From Cycas panzhihuaensis (Eukaryota; Cycadophyta), in NCBI GenBank assembly GCA_023213395.1, contig CM041465.1, forward strand, positions 203,305,741 to 203,369,740: 64,000 nt of DNA. The letters run 5' to 3'. Under the pieces are notes generated by a model. The model ran no database searches. It was not told the DNA's origin and was given only the letters and a program-made list of their open reading frames with translations. The first letter of the stretch is position 1. The number at the start of each line of letters is the position of its first letter. Shown here piece after piece: positions 37,021-48,700 of the stretch. Made by a program: the position numbers and the translations under genes.

Positions 37021-37186
37021 ATTATCATTATTCTTATTGCATTATATAAAGATGTTCTTCGTTCTACATATCATTTTGTTATTCTTGCAATTCATGATGT
37101 TAGTACTGCTAAGAAAGCTTAGAACACTTTGAATGATGCATTTGAAAATACTCTTAAAAGAATACAACAAGTTATTGAAGTAAGTA
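37021..37186 (+). pseudogene. Continuation of element X gag after the copia-2 insert
   Basis: It begins with the duplicated target ATTAT and reads ALYKDVLRSTYHFVI, HDVSTAKKA*NTLNDAFEN, the usual UBN2 block in which the expected Trp codon is TAG. The frame agrees with the fragment ending at 26042. Confidence 0.55.
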
Positions 37187-38026
37187 ATGAAGAGGTTAAA
37201 ATCGATGCAAGTAGGGATAAAAAGTATTATTGATAAATGTTGTATTGAAAATGAATCTGATGAAAAAGCTATTTTGAAATGTGCATCTGTTGAATGCATT
37301 ATTGATGAGCATGTTAAACATAATGAAATCATTGGTGATTGTAATGAAGTAACTCAAGAGATCGAAGGTTCATCACTCATTCCTAGTCTTGTTACCTCAA
37401 AAGAAATTGAAAGTGAATATGATAGGTCTATTACTGAGAAGGAAATTACAAATATCCCTAATAATTCAAAATTTAAAGATGAAGCAAGTTACATGATAGA
37501 TACAATGGGCATAATTTTATCAGTTCTTGATCAAATCACATCAAATCAACTAGGGCCTAGAAAGATGAAACTTAGCCTCGGAATAGATGATAAATCTGGA
37601 GTTGCTTTGGCCAAATTGCAACCAGTTAATATTGTAGCATCTCATATCTTAGCATTAGAGATACAGAATAACCAAAGGAGGTGGATTGCATTAATGGTAA
37701 ATGACTTGGCAGTTACATTCTTGATTGAACCCATGATTGCAACTGGAAAGGTCATTTACACCAGGACCTTCGAGATTTCACTTGCCATAGCAAATGCCAC
37801 CATGACAATTATTGTAAGAGAGACTTTCTACACATTCTTAGTGTGCAATAAATTCTGTGTAAGAACTTCAACAACCTTGATTGATATAAGAAGAACAAAT
37901 CAGTTGGTTGAAAACTATGCCATAAAAACAGAACCGGTTCCAATTGTAACAACAAGCATCAACATGTACAAGGAGGTACCATTCTATCTTTTCTTCCCTC
38001 TTCAAGATCTTATGCAATTATTTTGA
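37187..38026 (+). CDS. Unrecognised 279-codon ORF in element X
   Basis: This is an uninterrupted reading frame of 279 codons starting ATG (MKRLKSMQVGI) and ending TGA. The first third is acidic (EKAILKCASVE, EHVKHNEIIG, EIEGSSLIP). The rest is mixed hydrophobic (LSLGIDDKSGVALAKLQPVN, VNDLAVTFLIEP, RETFYTFLVCNKFC) without clear membrane helices or a familiar motif. It overlaps the end of the gag relic and precedes the TPR gene fragment. It could be an unfamiliar gag extension, a captured host exon or chance; length and lack of stops in 37% GC DNA argue mildly against chance. The function is unknown. Confidence 0.4.
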   Translation: MKRLKSMQVGIKSIIDKCCIENESDEKAILKCASVECIIDEHVKHNEIIGDCNEVTQEIEGSSLIPSLVTSKEIESEYDRSITEKEITNIPNNSKFKDEASYMIDTMGIILSVLDQITSNQLGPRKMKLSLGIDDKSGVALAKLQPVNIVASHILALEIQNNQRRWIALMVNDLAVTFLIEPMIATGKVIYTRTFEISLAIANATMTIIVRETFYTFLVCNKFCVRTSTTLIDIRRTNQLVENYAIKTEPVPIVTTSINMYKEVPFYLFFPLQDLMQLF

Positions 38027-38029
38027 TAT

Positions 38030-38840
38030 CATTTCTCTAGCTCATTCTTATTTAATAGACAATGAAAGAGTTATACAGAAGTTTCAAAAAGCCATAGACC
38101 TTAAGCCTAATCACATGAATGCTTTGTATAATCTTGGGGACCTGTTTAAAAATGTGGTCAAGTATCAAAAAGTTGTGGAGATATATAGCCAAGTGCTTGC
38201 CATATGGCTCGATCACTGGCACGCTCAACTCAATAAGGCAATGGCATTGTTAGGAGCAAGAAAAATAGATGTAGATAAGAAATCTTTAAAAGATGCATTC
38301 AAGATGACCAATAGAGCGGAATTATATAATGCAATTATCCATCTAAAGTAGCTGCAGAAGAAACCCAAAGGGTTTGGATCTATGATCACAAACGCAAATC
38401 AACATGGAGGTTTAAAAACATTGACACAGATGGAAATGGATGGAACAACTATGGAAAACTACGCTCAGACAGTATTTGGCATGTGCTTTGGATATCAGAA
38501 CCTTCAAAAGGCTCACTAGATTGAATTGGTGTGATACAAGTCCTGTGAAAAAGGAATTGACTAAGACAAAGGTACTCATCAATCAATCTGGCTATGGTGT
38601 ATCGAAAGAAACTATTCGCAAGGCAACATTAAAAATAATCATACGAAGATTACTTCATTTTCTAAACCCAAAAACATTCCAAGGAACTGTTAAGGCAATG
38701 AATGAAAGACTGTTGATCATGTCGAATGAAACTGAATCAGGCAAAGTGGATCTAAGCACATTTTATGCTATTTTGGCACACATTTGTGTAGGCTCTCCTG
38801 ACAATAGAAAACATACTACTTATAATGTTTTAGTATGACG
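38030..38840 (+). pseudogene. Fragment of a calcium-binding EF-hand/TPR protein gene
   Basis: About 38039-38350 reads ERVIQKFQKAIDLKPNH, ALYNLGDLFKNV and DHWHAQLNKAMALLGA, ending in KMTNRAELYNAIIHLK. After a TAG and a frame change, 38449-38835 reads TTLRQYLACALDIRTFKRLTR, RRLLHFLNPKTFQGTVKAMN and SGKVDLSTFYAILAHICVG. From family knowledge these blocks, in this order, match the last TPR repeats and following domain of the plant calcium-binding TPR proteins (Arabidopsis At1g05150/At2g32450 type, about 800 aa). The N-terminal EF-hand and early TPRs are absent, and at least one stop and one frameshift break it. No intron is seen, so it may be a reverse-transcribed copy. Confidence 0.78.
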
Positions 38841-39127
38841 TTCAACAAAAGATCATTTTTTTCAAGAGCTACTACAACAAGGATATCATCATAGGATTGA
38901 AACTAGAGAACAAATTGAAAACATTATCTTCAAGATATTTCCAAAGATAAAGCACTGCAAATTCAAAAGATCTGAAATATACATTAAAAAGAGGATGTTA
39001 ATATTAAAAAATCAAGATATTATATTGTAATGCACATGTGCAAGTAGGTGGTCTTTGGTTTATTGATCAATTACTAATATGTTCTTAGTACTAGTCTGAA
39101 AGTGTTTTGTCTTAACATTAAACATTA

Positions 39128-39430
39128 TAGGGGGGTGTTAGAAATAACATTTAATGTGTTAGAAGTAATGTCTAGTGGTCTAATGTTAAATAGGATAATA
39201 TTAATGTTAAAAAGTGGTGTGTTGGTATTAAGGGGTCACACTTAACCCTTCTAGGAATAATTAAATAAGTCATTAAAGCGTGCGCATTGTGGTAGTCTTA
39301 GTGGCCACTTAATATAATTGGTCAAGTATGTGGTGATTTTGCATTATAAATATGTAGTCATGTCAATCCCAAATGTAACGGAGAAGATCATATTCAGTAA
39401 GTCTTATTTCTAGTTTATGTCCATGATGGA
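39128..39430 (+). repeat. Polypurine tract and putative 3' LTR of element X
   Basis: TAGGGGGG is followed by TGTTAGAAATAACATTTAATG, the typical start of a plant copia LTR. A TATA-like ATTATAAATA lies at about 39342-39351, a sensible U3 distance. The right end is not defined, because no partner LTR was found. Confidence 0.5.
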
Positions 39431-41194
39431 TGTGCATATGGTTTGACATGTCTGTTTTTCAACAATGAACCCATGCTGACACACATATATTCAGTATGTT
39501 GATCAACCCCATATCTTAAGAAATTGTGTGTTGCATTTGTTCTTTGGCTAATTTGGTTCTCTGGATATATGTGCAAAATCTTCATAGACGTGTATCCAAG
39601 CCAGAAGATTAATTCATAATTTTTCAATGCCTCAATTCATTTTAAGTTGTTTCCTTCCGCATAAAGCAAGCCACAGAGATTGGTAAGGAAATTGATGTAC
39701 CTAACATTGACAGCAACTGACAAGAGGACACCAATCAGGCACTGTTGCATACTGGAGAAAATCAGCAATTCAGGGTCCAACTCATAGCAATTATTACTCG
39801 CAGTTCTCCACCTTCAATTTCTCACTGCCCAATGAGGCCTAAATTTGACACTCCCGACATTATACCAGAGTTATGAAATAGAGGCTTGACAATCAATATT
39901 AGTATGGAACCAAACACGTAACCCATCTACCACCAGAGAACTTAACTAAACACTCAACAGACTTCTTGTGTATGAAACCTCAAATTATCACACAGCAACT
40001 CATCGTGTTATATTCATGTCTTGTAATCTGAACAGATATATACCATGTATCACCTGTCTGCCAACTGCTACTGCTAGTAATGATGATGACAAGTTCATTG
40101 ATCACTATGATTATGAGGGCAATGAATACAACCGTACCTACAATGACAACAGTGGCACAACAACAACAATCATGACCAATCTCAAAAACACCGATAATGA
40201 TGATGATGAAAACATTTAATATGCAAATTCCATAACCAATATACCCCTGCACAAAGCAGGAGGCAGCAAGAACAACAGACGTGAGACATTACTAAAGAAA
40301 ATAAAATCAAGCAATAATAGAAGTCCAATAAGGTCCTGAAGTGCTTGCTTGAACAATCACCACATTCAACTTTTATTAAATCAACATTCAAGTCAGAGGG
40401 AAACACTGTGAAGAACACCAATGCTCATAGCAGAGTCTTCTGATGCTACAATTGTCTTCCGTTTACTGCTGCCTGCCTCCAGCAAAATTTAAACTAGTTC
40501 ATCCTCTCTAAAACTTGTGGACTTTTGTTTGTCATCCAAAGTAATATATTTTTTACAACTAGTTACAACGGCCACGATTTTTCAATTTTAGACTATGGTA
40601 TGGTATATATACACTGTCAGAGGCAGTTACAGCCTAAGGCCTCAATGATATGATGCACTTTTATTTGTCCTGAATATAAGTTAGTTTTCTAGACTCGCCC
40701 AAGATGTATTCAAATTTTTGTATTGTTTGAACGTGGTCAATAACACTCAATTTGATAAAAGGCAGAAGAAGAGTAAGGGCTCACCGATAAAGTCCAAGAA
40801 TAAAAAGCCAATTTATCCAGCATACAGAAAATGCAGTTCAATCTTTGAATGTAACTTGTCTTCTCATAAAAAGCATTTCACTACATGTTATTAAAACACA
40901 TAGCTAAAACCATAGTAGCCATGCTCAGAAAAAACGAAAATTTGATGGGTCAAAGAATTCAAATAAATATGATGTTTCAAAAAGTTTGAAACAAATTCAA
41001 CAAAAAATGGCAAAGATCTCAGTTTCCCTGCAAAACAATACAAACATTTTATCACAAAAGTAAATTGGTATACAGCTATTAAAACATGCCTTGTACAAAA
41101 TGAGTATTCTACGCTATATACTAATTGATTCATCAAATAGGGATTTTACAATAGTCATACACTAGATGCTAAAAGAGTTTAAGGCGTTTCTTTG

Positions 41195-41241
<47 letters not shown>

Positions 41242-42626
41242 TACTATGGTTTCATCCATACAAACATATTTCTATCTAAAAGCATCAGATTTTATAGCTA
41301 TTTCTCACAATTAAATATTTATAAAAATAAGAAATGTTCAAAAGAAATTGAAATTAAATTTAAAAACCTATAAATTATTTATAGGATAAAATATTTATAA
41401 AATGTAAAAACACATTATAAAGTGACTTTTTCAAATAAGCGATGATAAAATAGAGCAAAAATATTTTAAAGAGAATCCATTAGAAAAAGGGAGCACATAA
41501 CAGAAAATTAAATTAAATTAAACATTAGGTGAAAATTTTGTGGGTTTGTTTTTAGTTTTGTGGTTGTAAGCTCAAAGAGTGTTCTTGGGGTTCGACAGAG
41601 ACACAGGATGTGAAGCTCTACAATCCAAAAGTTCCATCACTCTAAAGCTTAAATGAATTTACACCAGATCTGTTGCTTAGCCAGCACTCTTCTCCTGTTC
41701 TGCTTTCAACTGTAGTTTGTCAATGCTCTGCTCTAAATGGTCCACAGCTGGAACGCAAATGCTCATTGGTTGTTAAGTCGCATTATATTTCTCATCGAAC
41801 AAATTCCCCAGTTGCCACAGTGAGTTTACACTTTAACTTCAGCTTGCCAGTGTATTTTCCCTGTGAATGGGGTTGAATATATTAATTTTTCTAATCGTTT
41901 CAGTTGTTGATTGTCATCCCTCCACAACAGTTCAATTTTTGACTTTGGGGTTTAAGCGAGCCACTGCCTCAAATTCTTCACATTTGATGGTCAACGTTTC
42001 AGTGTGTTCAATTTTTTAATATTCACCATTTAATCAGCAGCCATTGTAGATTCAATTGATAAGCGAATTTTAAAATTTTCTAGCAAACATTGCCACTATG
42101 GCTAAAACAAAAAATGAATGGAGCCCAATGACATAATGTCATTATAGGTGCTTGCATTTTAGGTTTCCTTGTTAAATTTTTGATAAGAAGTCATGGATTT
42201 TTCCTACCATGACTTAGCACATAAAGAAATGGAATCTAAAGAATATACACACTTCTTTGAAGTATTAAATGGCTTTGCATTGCTAAAGATCAGATCCTCT
42301 GTTAACATGATCCATTCCACCATGGTTTCCCCAAATACTTCTATGAAGCACCATTTTCTTGACATCAAATTTTGGATATTAAATAAAATATTACTGAATG
42401 ATAAATAATGTAAGATGCGGTTTCACATAATTACAAACACCAATTTTCATGCCCTGCAGAACCCAACGATAACATGAAAGACATTCCACAGAAATAATTA
42501 TTAGTAACACAATATGTTCCATACATAACCACACCGGGACGGGCAGTTCCCTACAGAACCTTAGGCCAGTATAGTCCCTTGGTACCCCAAAAATTCTCTT
42601 TAATGACTGATTTCTATGAAATACCT
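39431..42626. other. Sequence between element X and the PHR2 stop codon
   Basis: No gene was recognised. It probably includes the PHR2 3' UTR next to 42626. It holds a (TA)n tract at 41199-41238 and a TGATGATGA-rich patch near 40080. An ORF at 41673-41876 (+) lacks an ATG and was not accepted. Confidence 0.5.
41199..41238. repeat. (TA)20 microsatellite
   Basis: An uninterrupted TA dinucleotide run of about 40 bp. Confidence 0.95.
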
Positions 42627-42711
42627 CTACACAGCAATAGCACCTATAGATGCTGTGGCCGGAACAGTGTCTTGTCTTTTCTTGTTTGAACCATACTTCT
42701 TGGTAATGAAC
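42627..42711 (-). CDS. PHR2: PHR2 exon 4 (terminal, 85 nt)
   Basis: The acceptor is TTTTCAG|GTTCATT at 42712/42711. The exon encodes FITKKYGSNKKRQD, then VPATASIGAIAV and TAG (42629-42627). The ending corresponds to the PATACTGAFA tail of Arabidopsis PHR2, so the early stop is a family trait and not a local break. No obvious AATAAA was found in the first 500 bp downstream, so the 3' UTR end is unknown. Confidence 0.9.
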
Positions 42712-45700
42712 CTGAAAATTCAACAGTGACGCAGAATTTGATAAGGTCCACAAGAATCAGATAATACTTGGATTTGGAATAGAAATATAAACATCCACAA
42801 AGCATATTCATTTTCAACGGCCAACATACCTGAAGAAGTCCCTCCATAAAAGCTCAAAGATCAGCCAATTCAATCCGCCATCAACAGAAACAGCACGGGA
42901 ATTTTTTCCCGCCGAGGAAAAAACAGATCTAGGAGATACAAATATTATTTGTGTCAATTATCATCAATAATCGTGAATAACAGAATATTTACAAGAAGAG
43001 ACGAGAACAGAAACATCCAGGGGTTTCACAACAACTAGGGGTTTACCAAAAACTTCAGCACCAAATGCATTGGACGTAACCAATTACAAAAGTTCTTCAA
43101 TTTTTTTCTTGGTTTCAAGCAACCCATAATATTCAAAAGCAAATGGGCAGGAAATGGATTCACCTCTTCTCATTTTTCTTCAACTCCTCAAACAGATAGC
43201 GTGGTGAAAGGCAGCCCATGGCCAACCAAGGTGAGATCTTACATGAGAAGTTAGCACCATATAGATTATCTCCACTGCCATCCTTCCCCATTTTGTTAGG
43301 CTGCTCTCTACATTCGGCAGCAAATCTTTTAAGCCTTTGCAATGCTTCTGCTTCGCCTCCAATAAGTGAAGCATTAGCAGGATTTTTGCCATCCTTCAAA
43401 AACATAGAGCTCTTTAAACCATTGATGCCAAGGAAACAAGTTAATATCACTATCTACAAAGCAGTATATGCAATATCTTTGTTGACACAAAGGCACACGT
43501 AATGAAGGACTATCTTGTCAAAGTCCTGATCCATGATTAGATGGATCAAATGGTGGACTGGAAAAAAGAAAAAAAAAATTGCTGACATAATTCATAAAAC
43601 TTGGAAACAAATATAACAAGGCAGACACACTTTAAAATCACTAACAAAATCATTAACAAGATAAAAGTTGCAGTATTAACATCATAATAATACACTCGCT
43701 CCTGGCTTTTAACCAAGAAAAAAAACAAAAGAGGATGCACTTTCTAGGGGCCAAATGATCAACGCAGTGCATGACTGCAAACAAAATATAAAGCAACCTG
43801 CTTATCAAAAGATTCCTTCCAACCAGTTCCGTCAGTACATCACATAGTAACAAAAAGCAGATGGGACCCTTTCACTTGAAACCATTATTGGATCTTATTC
43901 TTGGATGGTACTCCCCCATCACTTATTTGATACTAATTGCTCCACACATTTGGCACACACCATACTATTTTTTCTCGAACTATTACCAAACCACTAACCA
44001 AATTCGACAAGGAACTCCAACTCAACCTAAATTCATGGCTAAACTACTAAATGATGATTATACTTTCAACAACAACTGAATTGAACCCTAAGCAAAGTGA
44101 GTCTAATAAACAAAGAAAATTAGTTCACAACAACTGTAGTGTGCCATGTCTAGGTTCGCTTTCCGCCCATGTTCCATTGAATTATGAAACGATAAGATCG
44201 GAATTCAGATCTCCACTAAACATATTTAAATACCTTCCCATAAAATTTGATGAAATTTAAAGTCTATTTAACCATGTTCTCCGATTAATTACTAATGAAA
44301 AATCTCAAAAAAAAGGTCAAAAAATGACATATGGAATCCTACTAAGTAAAAAAATGTCAAAATAAGAAAGCTGACACATTGAACCTAAAATATCTTTTGT
44401 CAAAACTGAAGTGAACATTATTATAAATGCTTTGGTCAATTTTCAGGAGATTCCAATATGGGGAACATCCTTTTCAAAAAAAGAAAAAAAACTCCATCAA
44501 GCCGACTTTTAATGACTATCATCAGAATACACAAATAATGTACAATGAAAAGCAATATCTTTGAGAGCGGAAATGTCTGCACCAACCTACATACTGAACT
44601 ATGAAGGTGGTCCTATCCATTAGAAGACAATTTGTTGGCAAATGAGGACATCAAATATCAAAAAAATTATATAAACAAGCCAGACAATTTGACAGAACCT
44701 GATGAATAGTCATTCTTTATTCTTTCCTTCATTATTCTTTTTTCTTGTTTATTCTTTCCTTATTGTATAAATAGCAGGTAACGCATGGATGACAAGTGTC
44801 CATCATACGAACCTCCCACTCATATATTTATACTTGAAGAATTTAATGAATGGCACTCCAGATTTCTGCATTCGTCCCTCTTCTCTCGATGTCTTCACAC
44901 CAAACTGGTATCAAAGCAGCTTGGACCCACTTGCAGCCAAAGCAGAATATGTGTTGACAGCTCCTGCTCCGAGGGCGAGATAGCCTCGTAATATGCATAA
45001 TACATGCGAGCTCCACCCTTTCGTCACCACAAAATACCTTGATTCAGTGGGCAACGCCTCCTTTGGAAACCCGTGGGCTTCAGTGCTGGTCCATCCAACC
45101 ACAAATTCAGCTCGTGTTTCTTATCTTTGCCTGCTTTCTTGGTTCTGCATTTGGCTTTGAGATTCGGCTTTGCGAATATCTGTACCATAAGGAATCGATG
45201 GTGTGCATATCTTAAATCTCCGAGGCGATGCCATTGCAATCTCAGACACCCTTCTTCGCATATACTGCTCCACCCGACGTTCGGGGTGCCTACAATTGAT
45301 CGAACTAACAAGTTTGAATCCGCTCGGATCACATACGCCTTTGGAATGATACAGTGCAGGCCCACTTGCTCCTCGATTCACGAAACCCTAGCATATGGGT
45401 GCTCGTAACAATTGTCACTATTTGAGGATTCACATGCGAAATTTGGGAAGAATTTGACATCTGGATTGCTCGATATCTGCTCGTGAAGCCACATCGAATC
45501 GCTCGATTGCATACGACTGCCAAAAAAAATTTTGACCTTCTAATGTTTTATTAGTTTGGATTATATTAAAAAGAATATACTCAACATATTCCAAAGTAAA
45601 TTGACCCTTTTAACTTTAGCTTAACTTTTGTAAATTGAATTGAAAAAAAAAAAGAAGAGGATCTTTGATACTTATTTTATTTTGTCTTCACATTAGGCCT

Positions 45701-48700
45701 TGCAGTCCTCGAGTGCCATCACTCACACTTGTGGCCCATCCATACGCAGGCATTTAATAGGAATATATCCTCTCAAACATCATTTTGTAAGTATATTGCC
45801 ATAAGCCCTTCCTGGGCAAGCATACCCCACCAGCGATGTCTCGTGAACAAGAAGAACAGTCTCACCCAGACCTCTCTGAGTTGCTTGCACAAGAGTTGCA
45901 AGAATAGAGGCAAGATTCACAGACGTTTCAGCATAACCTAGTCAACAACATGATGACAATGTTCCAACAACTACTGCACCACCAAGCTCCTATGGCAATT
46001 ACTCTACCACTATAATTTAAATTGGATGCTAGAATATCCATTCCACTTTTTGATGGAAGACTAAATGCATATAAGTTAGATGATTGGCTTTGGAGCTTAG
46101 AGGCTTACTTCAAAACTCAACGGTTAACAAAGCAACAAAGACATATGATAGTCAAGGTACACACAGTCAAACAAGCTTTGACTTGGTGGCAAGGATACAG
46201 TAGGCAACAACCAATCCTTGCTTGGAAAGCATAGCCATCAAAGGGCATTTTTATCCACTTGGGTACCTAGATAAACCTCACAAAACAATGGTTACACATC
46301 AGACAATTGTCAAGGCAATCGGTACAACAATACATTGATGAATTCTTGAAGTTCTGAATCAGACCAGAGATTAGTGAACCCAACCATCTCCTAAAGCTCA
46401 AATTCATTGGAGGATTGTATTCACATCTACAACAAGAGATGGCATTACTTCAAGTACCAACTCTAGAAGCGACTTCGCTAATCTAGAAAAACCTAATCCA
46501 AATTAAGTACTGATGGCAAAAGAGTACTCAACACTAGGGCGAGAAAAGCTATTCACCCACAACAGCCAAAGTAAAGACAGAATAGCATTCTGCATCATAA
46601 ATAACGACAACAAAAAAAATTTAATTTCTAAATCAATGGTAGACACTCTACAGCTACCCACCAAGCCACACCCACGACCATACACTCTCGGATGGGTCAC
46701 TGCCAGTGGACAACCCACAGTCATCGACCACATCTGCACAGTTACCTTCACCATCCCACCACTTATAAATATCGTCGACTATGATGTAACTTCAATAGAT
46801 TACAACGACTTACTCCTCGGTCGACCTTATCAACATGATCATTGGGCACTCTATGATGAGTACCTTAATACCTATACAATCAACAAAGACGACAAGGCAT
46901 ACAAACTCATCGTAGCAACATTGTTGACAACCATAGTGACATTAGTTTCAGGCAATCAAGCATCCAAATTAATCAGCACATCCAAATCCATGGCCCTTTT
47001 CATCATTTGCCAACCAAAAACAGACGATTGTAATAAAATTCCACCAATAGCAATAAAGACTATCTTAGAGGCGTACACCGATGTGTTTAATGAACCAAAA
47101 GGGCTACCTCCTCTAAGAGCAATTCAACACATCATCAAACTCTTGCCCAGTGCATCATTACCTAACCAATCTCCATATCGAGCCACACCTATTACTAAAG
47201 CTGAGCTCGGAAAACAATTGGCAGAGTTAATAGATGAAAGAAAAATTTAGCCCAATTGCTCTCCTTGCGAATCCCCAACAATTCTAGTACCTAAGAATGA
47301 CAATGATTGGTGACAGTGTATCAACTATAGAGCTCTCAATAAAGTAACAGTGAAGAACAGGTACCTAGTGCCACACACAGACGACTTGCTCAATCAGCTT
47401 CAAGGAGCGAAATACTTCTCCAAAATTGATTTGGCCTCCAGTTACCATCAAGTCCAAATGAACGCCAAGGATACCTAGAAGACAGCATTCAAACCACAAC
47501 ATGGATTATATGAATGGCTTGTGATGCATTTCGGACTTACTAACGCTCTCACCACCTTCATGCAACTCACCACCGACATCTTTTGTCCACATCTTGGCAA
47601 ATTCATTATTGCTTATTTAGATGATATATTGCTCTACAGTACAACCTTACAAGAGCATAAAAAACATCTTGACATAATTCTATCACTATTACGAGAACAC
47701 TAGTTAAAGGCCAAGCTCCAGAAGTGCTCGTTTGGCCAAACTACTATCTCCTACCTTAGCTTTGTCATAAATGATCAAAGAATTCAAGTCGACCCAACAA
47801 AGGTCCAATTTATAAGGGATTGGCCTACTCCCAACAACCTCACCCAACTCAAAAGCTTCCTGGGTAGCATCAACTTCTATCGAAAATTCATCAAGCATTT
47901 TGTGAGCATTGCACCACCATTGAATGCTCTCAACAAAAACATAAAGGAATTCACATGGAGCTCTCAGGCTGAATCAACATTCCAGAAATTAAAAGGCTCC
48001 CTTTGCAAGACTCTAGTTCTCTAACTACCCAACAAGGAACAACCTTCCGAACTCATGACAAATGCCTCTCAATTTGCTTTGGGCACAGTACTTAAGCAAG
48101 GATGACACCCCATTGCCTATCACTCAGAAGCATTCTCATAAGCCAAGCTAAATTATAACACATATGACAAGGAATTATTTGCCCTCGTCTAAGCTCTTAA
48201 ACACTGGCGACATTTCCTACTTGGCAAGGAAACTATAGTTCATACTGATCATCAACCATTGCAACTCCTCAATATCCAATCAAAAATTCATGAGCACAAG
48301 CATCTCAAGTGGGCATCTTATATGCAACAATTCAACCTCATTATTGAGTACAAGAAAGGAGAATCTAATAAAGTAGCAAATTTCTTCAGCCAGTGGCACT
48401 CACCACACTAATAAACAATCACATTATCTCCTAAGTAGATTGGCGACATCTCTACCATACAGATCCTCAATCTCAGCCTATTATGCAGGCACTAGCACAT
48501 CCAACAACCACCAATCTGGAACCTTACTTGGATTACCACATTAAGGACGACTTATTACACAAACTGAATAAGCTCTGCATACCTACAGGTGCACCACGAC
48601 AATAGCTTCTTAAAGAAGCCCACTCATCCTCCTACAACAATCATTTTAAGACTCAAAAGACACTTCAACATTTGCAACGATACTTTTACTAGCCATCCAT

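Larger units (their letters stand above)
25860..39430 (+). mobile_element. Old gag-bearing retroelement X, split by copia-2
   Basis: The parts are 25860-26042 and 37021 to about 39430; everything between is the nested copia-2. When the insert is ignored, a copia-type gag (UBN2/DUF4219-like) reads across the junction. Then come a 279-codon ORF of unknown kind (37187-38026), a broken fragment of a host EF-hand/TPR gene (38030-38840), a polypurine tract TAGGGGGG (39128-39135) and an LTR-like sequence starting TGTTAGAAATAAC at 39136. No 5' LTR was recognised upstream of 25860, and no pol domain is present. I infer a non-autonomous copia-related element carrying captured host sequence. Confidence 0.5.

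Noticed and set aside
39968-40252. Overlapping ORFs on both strands near a TGATGA-rich patch
   Set aside because: Low-complexity sequence gives Asp/Asn-rich and Ile/Val-rich frames on opposite strands; no conserved domain.
41673-41876. Possible first exon of a plastid protein ahead of a GTGAGT donor
   Set aside because: No ATG in frame, a stop lies just upstream, and nothing recognisable follows.
45024-45408. Host protein gene on either strand of the gypsy leader
   Set aside because: Frames overlap on both strands, lack splice context, and show no family motif. Recorded only as an odd leader block.
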